DNA of 64,000 nucleotides from Methylobacterium durans (GTDB lineage Bacteria; Pseudomonadota; Alphaproteobacteria; Rhizobiales; Beijerinckiaceae): NCBI RefSeq assembly GCF_003173715.1, contig NZ_CP029550.1, positions 6,724,376-6,788,375 on the forward strand. Direction: 5' to 3'. Made by a program: the position numbers and the translations under genes. Under the pieces are notes generated by a model. That model was not told where the DNA came from, ran no database searches, and worked only from the letters and a program-made list of their open reading frames with translations. Below, one piece after another: positions 1-8,498 of this stretch (position 1 is its first letter; the number at the start of each line of letters is the position of its first letter).

Positions 1-116
1 GCCTCGCGCGCGGCGAGCGCCGCGAGCCAGAGCTGCGCGGTGGCCTGCTTCTCCGGAAATCGGTCGTCGCGTGCGTAGAGGAACACGTTCGTGTCGACGA
101 AGACGCGATCACCCAT
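1..116 (-). CDS. PIN-domain toxin (VapC-like), 5' part only
   Basis: The 38 readable residues begin MGDRVFVDTNVFLYARDD, the first strand and first acidic active-site residue (VDTN) of a PIN-domain ribonuclease. PIN toxins of type II toxin-antitoxin modules cleave RNA, usually tRNA or rRNA. The gene runs off the left edge, so the rest of the acidic pocket cannot be checked. Its ATG overlaps the last 8 bases of the antitoxin gene upstream, the usual translational coupling of VapBC pairs. The family is clear from the N-terminal motif; the exact subfamily is not. Confidence 0.75.
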   Translation of the reverse strand, partial: MGDRVFVDTNVFLYARDDRFPEKQATAQLWLAALAARE

Positions 117-339
117 CATAGATCTGGTCGCGGCTGGGCGCCTTTCCGCTCTCGTCGAGCAGGCGCATCGGCGGCCCGGCCAGGAACTGCTCCAACGCCT
201 CGATCTGTGTCAGCGGCCGGCCGACCCGCTGTTCCACCGCCTCGGCCACGAACTTCGACAGACTCTTGCCGTCGCGGGCGGCCGCCACGCGGGCGCGCTG
301 CAGCAGCGCCTCGTCCATCGTCACGGTCACGTTCTTCAC
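109..339 (-). CDS. Ribbon-helix-helix antitoxin (VapB-like)
   Basis: This is a 76-residue protein. Its N-terminal half (MKNVTVTMDEALLQRARVAA, then GKSLSKFVAEAVEQRV) has the strand-helix-helix pattern of ribbon-helix-helix DNA-binding antitoxins: a short beta strand that would sit in the major groove, followed by two helices for dimerisation. The C-terminal third is the part that would wrap the partner toxin. It precedes and overlaps a PIN toxin gene, so it most likely neutralises that toxin and represses its own promoter. I see no clear operator palindrome in the short upstream gap before pth. Confidence 0.7.
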   Translation of the reverse strand: MKNVTVTMDEALLQRARVAAARDGKSLSKFVAEAVEQRVGRPLTQIEALEQFLAGPPMRLLDESGKAPSRDQIYDG

Positions 340-382
340 TGGCGGTCTCCGGCGACCGATATCGTGTCCTCGTGTTTTCGTG

Positions 383-991
383 TCAATTCCGGGCTCCGAG
401 GGTCTTCACGTCGCCCCAGCCGCGGCCGTCCATGGCGAGATGGACCTTGTTCTGGAAGCTCGCATCCTCGCCCGCGGCGAGGAGAGCCGCGTGGTCGGCC
501 ACCGCCCGGCAGAGATCCTCCACCCAGGGCTCCTCGGCCCTGGCGAAGTCGTTGAGTACGTAGGCGTGCACGAGGGCCTTGTCGCCCGGGTGGCCGATGC
601 CGAGGCGCACGCGCCGGTACTCGTTCCCGCACTGCGCCGTGATCGAGCGCAGGCCGTTGTGGCCGGCATTGCCGCCGCCGAGCTTCACGCGGAGCTTGGC
701 GGGCGCGAGGTCGAGCTCGTCGTGCAGCACGATCACGTCGGAGAGTGCGATCTTGTAGAAGCGCTGCGCCTCCGACACCGCCCGGCCCGATTCGTTCATG
801 AAGGTCTGCGGCTTGAGGAGCACGGCGCGCTCGGAGCCCAGCACCGCCTCCGCCACCTCGCCCTGGAACTTCCGCCGGAACGGGCTGGCGCGGTGCACGC
901 GGGCGATCTCGTCGAGGGCGAGGAAGCCGATGTTGTGGCGGTTTCGCGCGTAGCGCGGTCCCGGATTGCCGAGGCCGACGATCAGGCGCAT
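383..991 (-). CDS. pth: Peptidyl-tRNA hydrolase
   Basis: This 202-residue protein hydrolyses the ester bond of peptidyl-tRNAs dropped from stalled ribosomes, recycling tRNA in the cytoplasm. The N-terminus has the family signature GLGNPG with Asn9, then NRHNIGF with catalytic His19. FMNESGRAV, the catalytic Asp region (VLHDELDL) and [13 protein letters not shown] follow in the right order. Length matches bacterial Pth (about 190-200). It lies downstream of rplY on the same strand, the common rplY-pth arrangement, separated by about 100 bases that hold a GC-rich hairpin. The start is the ATG with GGAG about 12 bases upstream. Confidence 0.97.
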   Translation of the reverse strand: MRLIVGLGNPGPRYARNRHNIGFLALDEIARVHRASPFRRKFQGEVAEAVLGSERAVLLKPQTFMNESGRAVSEAQRFYKIALSDVIVLHDELDLAPAKLRVKLGGGNAGHNGLRSITAQCGNEYRRVRLGIGHPGDKALVHAYVLNDFARAEEPWVEDLCRAVADHAALLAAGEDASFQNKVHLAMDGRGWGDVKTLGARN

Positions 992-1032
992 CGCTGAAGA
1001 CTCCGGATGTGCTGGGGCCCAGATATGCGAAC

Positions 1033-1054
1033 GCCCCGGCCTTCCGGCCGGGGC
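1033..1054 (-). terminator. GC-rich hairpin between rplY and pth
   Basis: Two perfect 9-base arms (gccccggcc / ggccggggc) flank a 4-base loop between the rplY stop and the pth start. On the minus strand it is not followed by a run of T, so it may be an attenuator or an mRNA-stabilising hairpin rather than a full intrinsic terminator. Confidence 0.35.
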
Positions 1055-1093
1055 ATCCGCGAGAGGCTGAAGGACGGGCTCGCGCCCGGAGCC

Positions 1094-1783
1094 TCACGCC
1101 TCGGTCTTCTTCTCGCCCTCGGCCTCTTCGGCCTCGCCCTCGGCCTTCTCGTCGGCCGCCTCGGCCGACTGCGCCTCGGCGATCGCGGCCTCCTCGGCCT
1201 CGACCTCGGCGCCGAGCACCGTCGGCGGCACGATGTTGGCCACGGTGTCGGTCGGCTCGCCGGTGTAGGTGACGCCGGCGGGCAGCTTCACGTCGGTGAT
1301 GTGGATCACGTCACCGATGTCGCGGCCGCTCAGGTCGATCTCGATCGCGTCCGGGATCTGGTCGGGGGCGACGTCCAGGGCCAGCGTGTGCAGCACGATG
1401 TTGAGCGTGCCGCCCTTCTGCTTGATGCCCGGCGCCTTCTCATCGTTGAGGAAGTGCACGGGCACCGCGACGGTGACGGTCTGGCCGGCCACGACGCGCA
1501 GGAAATCGACGTGCAGCGGCACGCCGGTGACCGGGTCGAGCTGGAAGTCGCGCGGGATCACGCGGGTCTTGCGGCCGCCGGTCGTGACCTCGAACACGGT
1601 GGTCTTGAACCCGCCGGCGTAGATCAGGGTGCGGGCGCGGATGAGGTCGATGGCGATGGCCTGCGGGGCCTGGCCTCCGCCGTAGATGACGGCGGGAATC
1701 TGGCCCTGGCGACGAACGGCCCGGGCGGCCCCCTTGCCGACCCGGTCGCGTGCCACGGCCTCAAGCGGCTTAACGGCGCTCAT
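1094..1783 (-). CDS. rplY: 50S ribosomal protein L25 / Ctc
   Basis: The protein of 229 residues begins MSAVKPLEAVARDRVGKGAA, the start of the long (CTC-type) L25 family that binds 5S rRNA in the large subunit. RRQGQIPAVIYGGG and the conserved DFLRV and HFLN segments follow. The C-terminus is an acidic, Glu/Ala-rich tail typical of alphaproteobacterial L25. I chose the ATG at 1783 because AAAGGA lies 7-12 bases upstream; longer in-frame extensions carry arginine-rich junk. It is co-oriented with pth, consistent with a translation-related operon. Confidence 0.96.
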   Translation of the reverse strand: MSAVKPLEAVARDRVGKGAARAVRRQGQIPAVIYGGGQAPQAIAIDLIRARTLIYAGGFKTTVFEVTTGGRKTRVIPRDFQLDPVTGVPLHVDFLRVVAGQTVTVAVPVHFLNDEKAPGIKQKGGTLNIVLHTLALDVAPDQIPDAIEIDLSGRDIGDVIHITDVKLPAGVTYTGEPTDTVANIVPPTVLGAEVEAEEAAIAEAQSAEAADEKAEGEAEEAEGEKKTEA

Positions 1784-2152
1784 GGCGTGATCCTTTCGAT
1801 GTGATGAGGTGAGAAACGCCGAAGGCCGCCCGAAACGGACGGCCTCGAACCGATCCCACGCGCCCGTGCCTCCAAGGGTGTCCGGCGGGCGCGGCGCCTC
1901 CATACAGGCTCGGGCGCCCCGATGCAAACCTGCGAGCCCGGATCAGTCCTGCCGCCGCGTGAGCGGTTTAGGGTGCTCGGCGGATGCCGCCTCACAATGG
2001 CTTGGCGCGCAATCTTCGGCTTGGCGCGCAATCCTCATTCCGCAACAGAGATTAAGAGTTTTTTCGTTATCTTATGTTAATAAACACAATAAGCTCATTG
2101 GAATTCTGAAGGACAAATTTTGTCCTTCAGCATCAAGAGGGGGTTGTTGCTC
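1784..2152. other. Intergenic region between divergent rplY and chemoreceptor genes
   Basis: These 369 bases hold no gene I can support. The rplY-proximal half is GC-rich leader. The half nearer the chemoreceptor is markedly AT-rich from about 2040 (runs of T, then ttatgttaataaac) and probably contains the chemoreceptor promoter. It ends in a perfect palindrome, listed separately. Confidence 0.6.
2106..2130. promoter_or_regulatory. Perfect 12-bp palindrome before a chemoreceptor
   Basis: The arms ctgaaggacaaa (2106-2117) and tttgtccttcag (2119-2130) are exact inverted complements around one central base. The element sits 22 bases before the chemoreceptor ATG and just downstream of the AT-rich promoter-like stretch, so it would lie in the 5' leader or at the transcription start. 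It could be a repressor operator or an mRNA hairpin. It is not followed by a T run, so a terminator is unlikely. Confidence 0.6.
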
Positions 2153-4147
2153 ATGAAAATCGGGATCCGGTCGCGGCTCTACTCCGGCTTCGGTGCCCTC
2201 ATCGCGCTCGGAGCGTCGCTTGGTGGCATAACATACTATCAGACCGGCAATCTCATCGGTCAGCACAAGGAGTTGGTCCGCATCGAGTCGAATGCGCGCG
2301 ATCTCCTGGCGATCAACCGCTCGGCGGATCGTCTCAGCGGTCTCGCCGATGAGTTCCGGACCTCGCAGAAGGCCGAGAACATCGCCGCGATGAACGACGG
2401 CGCGGTCAACATGGCGACCATCGCCGGAAAGCTCGCTGCCGTGACGAAGTCCGATGAGCGGCGCGTGCTCTACGGCGCGGTCGTGCGCATCGCGGGCGAC
2501 ATCAAGGGTGACATCTCCCGCCTCGGTGCCCTCGGTGACGCGATCCGCACGAGCAAGGCGAAACTGTTCACCGGCGGCGACACTCTGACGAAGGCAACGA
2601 ACGCCCTCGTCGCAGAGGTTCGCGCGGGTGGTTCAGCGGACGCGGTGAGCCGCGCGGGCGCCGCCGAGAGCGCGATCCTGCTCGTTCGCGTTGCCAACTG
2701 GCGCTATCTCGCGGTGCAGGACGCGAAAGGACCGGCGACCTTCACAACCAATATCGGGAAGGCCGAGGCTGCCCTCGGGGCGCTGGCCGAGCGGGTCGGC
2801 GATGGCCACGCGAAGGCGCTGGCGGCGGCGCGTGAGGCGCTCGGCGCCTACCGGGACAACTTCCAGGCCACTGCCGAGGCCATGACCCAGAGTGCCGACC
2901 TGTTCCAGCAAGGGTTCACGCCCAAGCTTCAGGCCATCATCGAGAGCGGCGCCCGCGCGCAGAAATCCATCGAGGGCTCCGTCGCCACGATCGACGAGGA
3001 GACGGCTGCCACGACAAGCGCCTTCCAGCTCACGCTGCTCGGCCTGGTCGGGCTCGTCGTGGTGCTTGGCACAGCCTTCGCCGCCCTGATCGCGCGCGGG
3101 ATCATCCGGCCGATCCGCGGCATGACGGCTGCGATGAGCCGGCTCGCGGCCGGAGACCTGCACGTCGACGTGCCTTCCCGGGACGCCGTCGACGAGATGG
3201 GCGAGATGGCCAAGGCCGTCGAGGTCTTTCGCGAGAACGCGGTCATCCGCGCCGAGATGGAGGCCCGGTCCGCCGCGGATCAATCCGCCCGCGAGCAACG
3301 CCTCGCGCGGCGCGACCACCTGCTGCAGGAATTCGAGCGGGGGGTCACTGGCTCGCTCCAGATCGTGACCTCCGCGGCCAACGAACTCGACGCAACCGCG
3401 CACTCGATGACCGGTGTCGCGCAGGACACCAATCAGCGCGCCGTCGCCTCGAGTGCGGCCGCCGAGCAGACCTCCTCGAACGTCCAGACCGTCGCTGCGG
3501 CGACCGAGGAGATGGTGGCCTCGCTCGGCGAGATCGAGCGCAGCGTCGCCCGCTCGGCCGAGGTCGCGGGCGCGGCGCTCCGCGAGGCCGAGGCGACGAG
3601 CGGCTCCATGGACGCGCTGACCCGCGCCGCCGAGGAGATCGGCACCGCCGTCACCATGATCTCGGCAATCGCCGCGCAGACGAACCTGCTGGCGCTGAAC
3701 GCAACGATCGAGGCGGCGCGCGCCGGCGAGGCGGGGCGCGGCTTCGCGGTCGTGGCGAGCGAGGTCAAGGAACTCGCGAGCCAGACCGCCCGCGCAACGG
3801 ACGAGATCGCCTCGAAGATCGCGGCGATCCAGGCGGCGTCAGGCAGCGCCGCTACGGCGATCCGCCAGATCGGCCGGACCATCGTCTCGGTCAACGAGAT
3901 CTCCAGCGTGATCGCGGCGACCATCGTCGAGCAGACGGCGACGACGAACGAGATCGCCCGCAACGTCGGCGAGGCCGCCCGCGGCACCGTGGACGTCTCC
4001 AACAACATCGCCCAGGTCTCGGCCTCGGCGAGCGAGACGGGCAGCGCCGCCGCACAGGTACTCGGTTCCGCTCAGGACCTCTCGACCCAGTCGCTCGCGC
4101 TCAAGCAGCAGGTCGACAGTTTCCTAGCCCAGATCCGCGCGGCCTGA
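2153..4147 (+). CDS. Methyl-accepting chemotaxis protein
   Basis: This is a transmembrane chemoreceptor of 664 residues that would control CheA and hence motility. TM1 lies near residues 10-30. A helical periplasmic sensor domain of about 270 residues follows, rich in Ala, Lys and Asp. TM2 is [20 protein letters not shown], then a HAMP linker ([15 protein letters not shown]) and a long cytoplasmic signalling coiled coil. The hairpin tip shows the canonical [18 protein letters not shown] and [15 protein letters not shown]. No C-terminal CheR-binding pentapeptide is visible. The ATG at 2153 follows AAGAGGGGG; a TTG at 2120 would start inside the palindrome and is less likely. The ligand cannot be inferred. 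A strong terminator follows. Confidence 0.93.
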   Translation: MKIGIRSRLYSGFGALIALGASLGGITYYQTGNLIGQHKELVRIESNARDLLAINRSADRLSGLADEFRTSQKAENIAAMNDGAVNMATIAGKLAAVTKSDERRVLYGAVVRIAGDIKGDISRLGALGDAIRTSKAKLFTGGDTLTKATNALVAEVRAGGSADAVSRAGAAESAILLVRVANWRYLAVQDAKGPATFTTNIGKAEAALGALAERVGDGHAKALAAAREALGAYRDNFQATAEAMTQSADLFQQGFTPKLQAIIESGARAQKSIEGSVATIDEETAATTSAFQLTLLGLVGLVVVLGTAFAALIARGIIRPIRGMTAAMSRLAAGDLHVDVPSRDAVDEMGEMAKAVEVFRENAVIRAEMEARSAADQSAREQRLARRDHLLQEFERGVTGSLQIVTSAANELDATAHSMTGVAQDTNQRAVASSAAAEQTSSNVQTVAAATEEMVASLGEIERSVARSAEVAGAALREAEATSGSMDALTRAAEEIGTAVTMISAIAAQTNLLALNATIEAARAGEAGRGFAVVASEVKELASQTARATDEIASKIAAIQAASGSAATAIRQIGRTIVSVNEISSVIAATIVEQTATTNEIARNVGEAARGTVDVSNNIAQVSASASETGSAAAQVLGSAQDLSTQSLALKQQVDSFLAQIRAA

Positions 4148-4166
4148 ACCCGGCACGCAGGCTCAG

Positions 4167-4208
4167 GCTTCGCCGCGGGCAGCCCCGGCCCTCCGCGGCG
4201 AAGCTTTT
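4167..4208 (+). terminator. Rho-independent terminator after the chemoreceptor
   Basis: A perfect 12-bp stem (gcttcgccgcgg at 4167-4178, ccgcggcgaagc at 4193-4204) with a 14-base loop is followed directly by tttt. It begins 20 bases after the chemoreceptor stop and isolates that gene from the mutase gene downstream. Confidence 0.8.
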
Positions 4209-4269
4209 CCTTTCCCTGCCCTTCGGCTATGCCGCTCTCGATCCCTTCCATCGCCGTCGAGGGCCCGCG

Positions 4270-5772
4270 ATGTTTCCCAAGCCGCACGCTTCGCTCACGC
4301 CCAACACCTTCGCGTTCGAGCAGCTGCCCCTCGTCAAGCCGACCGGCTTCCGGGAATACGACGCGCGCTGGCTCTTTCCCAAAGAGATCAACCTGATGGG
4401 CGTGCAGGCGCTCGGCCTCGGCATCGGCACGCTGGTGCACGAGATGGGCGTGCGCCCCGACATCGTGACGGGGCACGATTTCCGCTCCTATTCCTCCTCG
4501 ATCAAGCTCGCGCTGATCGCCGGCATGATGGCGGCGGGCCTGCGCGTTAAGGATGTCGGCCTCGCCCTCTCGCCGATGGCCTATTTCGGGCAGTTCGCCC
4601 TCGACTGCCCCTGCGTCGCGATGGTCACGGCATCCCACAACGACAACGGCTGGACCGGGGTGAAGATGGGCGCCAACCGCCCGATGACCTTCGGCCCCGA
4701 GGAGATGGGCCGGCTGAAGGAGATCGTGCTCGGCGGGACCTACCGATACCGGGACGGCGGCAATTACGAGTTCATCGAGGGCTTCGCGGAGACCTACCTC
4801 GCGGACCTGAAGTCCCGCGCCAAGCCGATCTCGCGCAAGCTCAAGGTGGTGGCCGCCTGCGGCAACGGCACCGCCGGTGCCTTCGCGCCGAAGCTCCTGG
4901 AGAGCCTCGGCGTCGAGGTCGTGCCCCTCGATATCGAGCCGGACTACACCTTCCCGCGCTACAACCCGAACCCCGAAGACCTGGAGATGCTCCACGCGAT
5001 CGCCGCCAAGGTGAAGGAGACGGGCGCCGATGTCGGCCTCGGTTTCGACGGCGATGGCGACCGGTGCGGCGTGGTCGACAACGAGGGCGAGGAGATCTTC
5101 GCCGACAAGATCGGCGTCATGCTGGCCCGAGACCTCTCGAAGCTGCATCCGGGCGCGACCTTCGTCGTCGACGTGAAGTCGACCGGCCTCTACAACACCG
5201 ACCCGGAACTGCAGGCCCAGGCCGTCAAGGCCGATTACTGGAAGACCGGCCATTCCTACATCAAGCGCCGCGTGAACGAGCTCGGGGCGCTCGCGGGCTT
5301 CGAGAAGTCCGGACACTTCTTCTTCAACGAGCCGATCGGCCGCGGCTACGACGATGGGCTGCTGACCGCCATCGCCGTGCTGGAGATGCTCGACCGCAAT
5401 CCCGGGACGACGATGGCCGAGCTCTACCGGGCCCTGCCGAAGACCTGGGGCTCGCCGACCATGTCGCCCCACTGCGACGACGAGGTGAAGTACGGCATCG
5501 TCGACAAGGTGACGGCGCGCTTCAAGGCGATGAAGGAGGCTGGCGAGACGGTCGCGGACGCCCGGATCACCGACCTCGTGACGGTCAACGGGGTGCGCGT
5601 CTCGACCGAGGACGGCACCTGGGGCTTGGTGCGCGCCTCCTCGAACAAGCCCGAACTCGTCGTGGTCGTGGAGAGCCCGGTCTCCGAAGAACGCCTTCGC
5701 GCCATGTTCAAGGCAGTCGACGGCGTGCTGCGGGAGAATCCGGAGGTCGGGGCTTACAACCAGTCCCTGTAA
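4270..5772 (+). CDS. Phosphomannomutase / phosphoglucomutase
   Basis: A cytoplasmic enzyme of 500 residues in the alpha-D-phosphohexomutase family, interconverting hexose 1- and 6-phosphates for polysaccharide and nucleotide-sugar synthesis. The catalytic phosphoserine loop is TASHNDNGWTG, the metal-binding loop is GFDGDGDRCG, and the sugar-binding loop is present as FEKSGHFFFNEP. The C-terminal phosphate-binding domain carries RASSNKPELVVVVES. Length fits the PMM/PGM (AlgC/ManB) branch rather than the shorter GlmM branch. It stands alone between a terminator and the convergent Tad pseudopilin operon. Whether mannose or glucose phosphate is preferred cannot be told from sequence. Confidence 0.92.
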   Translation: MFPKPHASLTPNTFAFEQLPLVKPTGFREYDARWLFPKEINLMGVQALGLGIGTLVHEMGVRPDIVTGHDFRSYSSSIKLALIAGMMAAGLRVKDVGLALSPMAYFGQFALDCPCVAMVTASHNDNGWTGVKMGANRPMTFGPEEMGRLKEIVLGGTYRYRDGGNYEFIEGFAETYLADLKSRAKPISRKLKVVAACGNGTAGAFAPKLLESLGVEVVPLDIEPDYTFPRYNPNPEDLEMLHAIAAKVKETGADVGLGFDGDGDRCGVVDNEGEEIFADKIGVMLARDLSKLHPGATFVVDVKSTGLYNTDPELQAQAVKADYWKTGHSYIKRRVNELGALAGFEKSGHFFFNEPIGRGYDDGLLTAIAVLEMLDRNPGTTMAELYRALPKTWGSPTMSPHCDDEVKYGIVDKVTARFKAMKEAGETVADARITDLVTVNGVRVSTEDGTWGLVRASSNKPELVVVVESPVSEERLRAMFKAVDGVLRENPEVGAYNQSL

Positions 5773-5790
5773 TCGACCCGGCGCCGGCCC

Positions 5791-6483
5791 TCAGGTCGGC
5801 GCCACGGTCGGGCAGGCCACGCCCTGCGGCAGGACGACCTCGTCGTCCGTGCGCTGCGGCCATGCGATGACCTCCTGCAGGGTGCTCGACATCGACAGAC
5901 CGGTGACGCGCAGGAGCGTCGAGCCGAGCATCGGCGTGAATGTCCCGGTCACCTCCGCCAGGATGTAACGGTTCTCGAGGGCCTCGTTCGCCAGCGTCAT
6001 CTTCTCCTTGAACGTGTCCGGGAAGGTGTTCCCGTGGCTCTTGTCCGACGCGACGGCGGAGCCGACCTTGCGCACGCTCGTGCCCTTGTTGCGCGAGGTC
6101 GAGCACACGATGGCCGAGTAGACGCCACCCTTCTTGTAGACGCCGACGGTGCTGATCTGCGCGTCGATGGTTGCGCTGTCGAAGGGGCGGGCCACGAGAT
6201 TGGCGGCCTCGTAGATCGGCTTCATGTCCGAAGGCGTGCCGCGCCCCGTCAGGTCCGCGATGGTGCGGGCGTATTGCGCGAGGCTGCGCTTCGCCTGGAT
6301 GCCTCGGCCGAGCTCGGCGAGCCCCAGATAGACGAGGAGCATCAGGGGCAGGAGCAGCGCGAACTCCACCGCCGTCGCGCCCTCGCGGGCCTTCGCCAGG
6401 GCGCGGCAACGGCGCCGGATCTCGAGTCCTGGCCCCTGCTCGCTGCGGTCGCGAGAGCGATGGGGAACGCGTGTCGTCAGCAT
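5791..6483 (-). CDS. TadE/TadG-like pseudopilin
   Basis: This protein of 230 residues has an N-terminal basic stretch, then REGATAVEFALLLPLMLLVYLGLAE, written here only for its pattern: the processed TadE motif (Gly-Ala-Thr-Ala-Val-Glu-Phe-Ala) followed by one hydrophobic helix. TadE and TadG are minor pilin-like membrane proteins of the Flp/Tad pilus, cut by the prepilin peptidase near this site. The rest is a predicted extracytoplasmic domain with few cysteines. The ATG at 6483 overlaps the stop of the preceding TadE gene by 7 bases, so the two are translationally coupled. It is the last gene of the minus-strand half of the pilus locus. Confidence 0.88.
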   Translation of the reverse strand: MLTTRVPHRSRDRSEQGPGLEIRRRCRALAKAREGATAVEFALLLPLMLLVYLGLAELGRGIQAKRSLAQYARTIADLTGRGTPSDMKPIYEAANLVARPFDSATIDAQISTVGVYKKGGVYSAIVCSTSRNKGTSVRKVGSAVASDKSHGNTFPDTFKEKMTLANEALENRYILAEVTGTFTPMLGSTLLRVTGLSMSSTLQEVIAWPQRTDDEVVLPQGVACPTVAPT

Positions 6484-7118
6484 GGATCGTTGTTCAAGGG
6501 CTCGATCCGGAACGCGGTCGCCGCCTGGATGACGCGCCGCCCATTCGCGAGAAGGGTTGCGGGTGCATAGAGCTGCGAGAGGAAGACGGGGTATTCGACG
6601 GCGGCCTGGACCACCATGATCTCGTTGCCGCGCCCGCAGGAATACTGCTTGCCGAAGGTCGGATTCCAGACGAGCTTCTTGCTGCCGGGATCGATGGTGG
6701 TCGGACTGGCGGCCGCGCTCGCGAAGCTCGAGACCGAGAGCACGTTCACCTTGACCGCGGTGCAGTCGAAGAAGGTCGACGCCGTCTTGCCGCCGTTCTG
6801 GCACAGGGCCGTCCTCAGATTCTTGAGGATCGTCGCCGCGTCGCCCGTCTTGTTGCCGGCCGTGTTCTGGAACTCGCCCGTGTAGATCAGCCGGCTCGCA
6901 TTCGCGAGCTGCGTGTTCAGGTTCTGACTGACCAGGAACGTCAGTCCGACCTCGAAGATCGCGAACAGGAGGCCGAGAAACGGAATGCCGATCAGGGCGA
7001 ACTCGACGGCGGAGGTGCCGCCCTGCGCTGACCCGAAGCTCGCCAGGTGGCGCGCCAAGAGGGACGGCAATCGGACGGGCGGGCGGCGCGGATAGGGCGA
7101 CGCGGCGGGAATTGTCAT
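6477..7118 (-). CDS. tadE: TadE-like pseudopilin
   Basis: The protein (213 residues) has a proline- and arginine-rich N-terminus, then the TadE signature GGTSAVEFALIGIPFLGLLF near residues 33-52, in which Glu follows the cleavage region, and a single hydrophobic helix. The remaining 150 residues are predicted periplasmic, with several cysteines (near 107, 118 and 161) that could form disulphides. It would be a minor pilin of the Tad apparatus. It is transcribed away from the main pilus operon and overlaps a second TadE-like gene downstream. Confidence 0.88.
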   Translation of the reverse strand: MTIPAASPYPRRPPVRLPSLLARHLASFGSAQGGTSAVEFALIGIPFLGLLFAIFEVGLTFLVSQNLNTQLANASRLIYTGEFQNTAGNKTGDAATILKNLRTALCQNGGKTASTFFDCTAVKVNVLSVSSFASAAASPTTIDPGSKKLVWNPTFGKQYSCGRGNEIMVVQAAVEYPVFLSQLYAPATLLANGRRVIQAATAFRIEPLNNDPC

Positions 7119-7280
7119 GGCTCGATCCGGTTCGCGCGGAAGCGGAACACCTCAGATGCGAGCGAGGCTATCGACCAAGAATTGCTGAAGCGTTGCAATG
7201 TTCGCGTGGAGCGTGCGGAGCGGTTGGCTTGACCCCAGCGCGTGACCCGATCGCTCACGAGAGGGTCATTGACCGCCCGA

Positions 7281-7769
7281 TCAGCGTTCGGTCGTGCCGA
7301 TCGCGAGCTTGCGCCGATTCTCGGCCTGTTGCGCGACATCGCCGAAATACTTGACGGAATCCCCGAGCTGCACCGCCGGCTGGCAGTTCGGCGTGCAGGA
7401 ATAGGATTCCCGTTCAAGGCCGCGCTGCACGGTGATGACGGCCGCCTGGGGTGCCTCGACGCGGATCTGCGACTCGGCGAGCATGGCGCCCGTGCCGTCG
7501 AGGGCGATGAGGTTCGTCGTGCCGAAGCTCTTGCCGGTCAGCACCAGGACGCCGTTCTTCTGGAGCGTCACGTCGGCGATGATCGGATTGCCGACGACCA
7601 CGGTCTGGGTCCGCTCCGGAAGCCGCATCACCTTGGCATTGTCGACGAGGACGGTGACCACTGCGGCGTCGGTCTCGGCCCGCGCCGGCAGGGCGAGAGC
7701 GAGGAGCGTCAGCGCGATCGCGCCGGGAAGCGCGGTCCGCTTCGGCGATGGACTGGTTCGGCGGCGCAT
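7281..7769 (-). CDS. Secreted pilus-assembly N-domain protein (CpaC N-terminal-like)
   Basis: The product of 162 residues starts with a clear Sec signal peptide (MRRRTSPSPKRTALPGAIAL, then LALPARA). Its body, VVVGNPIIADVTL and VLVLTGKSFGTTNLIALDGTG, closely parallels the N-terminal domain of the secretin CpaC encoded at 9.9 kb (VANPKVANAVV, GMENGTTSIFILDGTG). It therefore carries only the secretin N-domain, without the pore. Two cysteines (SCTPNC) near residue 120 could form a small disulphide loop. The ATG at 7769 has GAGG about 10 bases upstream; a start 13 codons earlier would spoil the signal peptide. It leads the minus-strand pseudopilin genes and probably helps anchor or gate the secretin. 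Confidence 0.85.
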   Translation of the reverse strand: MRRRTSPSPKRTALPGAIALTLLALALPARAETDAAVVTVLVDNAKVMRLPERTQTVVVGNPIIADVTLQKNGVLVLTGKSFGTTNLIALDGTGAMLAESQIRVEAPQAAVITVQRGLERESYSCTPNCQPAVQLGDSVKYFGDVAQQAENRRKLAIGTTER

Positions 7770-8186
7770 CGGACGGTGCCTCGAGGCGGGGGCTGACGCG
7801 CGGATCATCCCCGTCGGACGGACGAGCAGGCGGAACCGCGATAGGCGTCCACCAGACATCGGAATGGTGAAGGAACCCCTAAAGGCCGCCTGCTCTTGCT
7901 GCCTCCCTTCCTCGCCGCCGCGGCATGGAGCGCCGTGGACATGAGATGCTCGAAGCTTTCCCAAATCAATTTCAGATTGTGTCGATGCAAACTCAATTGA
8001 TCGGCCCGTCTCGACTGCGGTCACGATTTCTTCACCACGACAGAACGTGTCTCGCGGCGCCCCGGTTTCTCGGCCGGATTTAACGCAATCGCAAGGCGTA
8101 TCCGCGATGCTCCGTTCTGCCGCCGATCGAGAGAAGAGATCTTCGACGGCTCACCGATCAGTCGTTGAATCTGAGGATCACTGACC
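7770..8186. other. Divergent intergenic region of the pilus locus
   Basis: These 417 bases separate the minus-strand N-domain/TadE genes from flp. The middle (about 7960-8005) is AT-rich (caaatcaatttcagattg) and is the most likely promoter zone for flp. I find no convincing conserved operator and no ORF with a pilus-like or other recognisable product. Confidence 0.6.
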
Positions 8187-8351
8187 ATGAAGAACGTCTT
8201 CAATCGCTTCGCCGCCGACGAGTCCGGCGCCACCGCGATCGAGTACGGCATGATCGCCGCCCTCATCGCCGTGGTCATCATCGGCACGCTGAAGATCATC
8301 GGCACCAAGCTCAACACCGCCTTCACCAATATCTCGAACCAGCTCCAGTAA
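8187..8351 (+). CDS. flp: Flp/Fap major pilin
   Basis: Only 54 residues, which is normal for Flp pilins and easy to miss. The sequence is MKNVFNRFAADESGATAIEY, followed by GMIAALIAVVIIGTLKII and a short polar tail. The peptidase cleavage site lies at ESG-ATAIEY: glycine before the cut, then the conserved Glu-Tyr pair at +5/+6 of mature Flp pilins. GAGGATC stands about 8 bases before the ATG. The mature subunit would be about 40 residues, nearly all of it the hydrophobic assembly helix. It opens the plus-strand pilus operon directly before the prepilin peptidase gene. Confidence 0.97.
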   Translation: MKNVFNRFAADESGATAIEYGMIAALIAVVIIGTLKIIGTKLNTAFTNISNQLQ

Positions 8352-8498
8352 TCGAGAGCTTCGGCGCATCGGCCGGAAGCGGCGGGACGCGACGCGCCCG
8401 TTGCTTCCGGCCGCCCGCGTCTCCGGATGCTCCGACGTTCGCTGCCCCTTGCGCGAGGGGGGCGACACGAATTCGGCCTCCACGGCAAGGCAAACCAG

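Noticed and set aside
2120..2152. TTG at 2120 as the chemoreceptor start
   Set aside because: It lies within the perfect palindrome and has no ribosome binding site; the ATG at 2153 has AAGAGGGGG before it.
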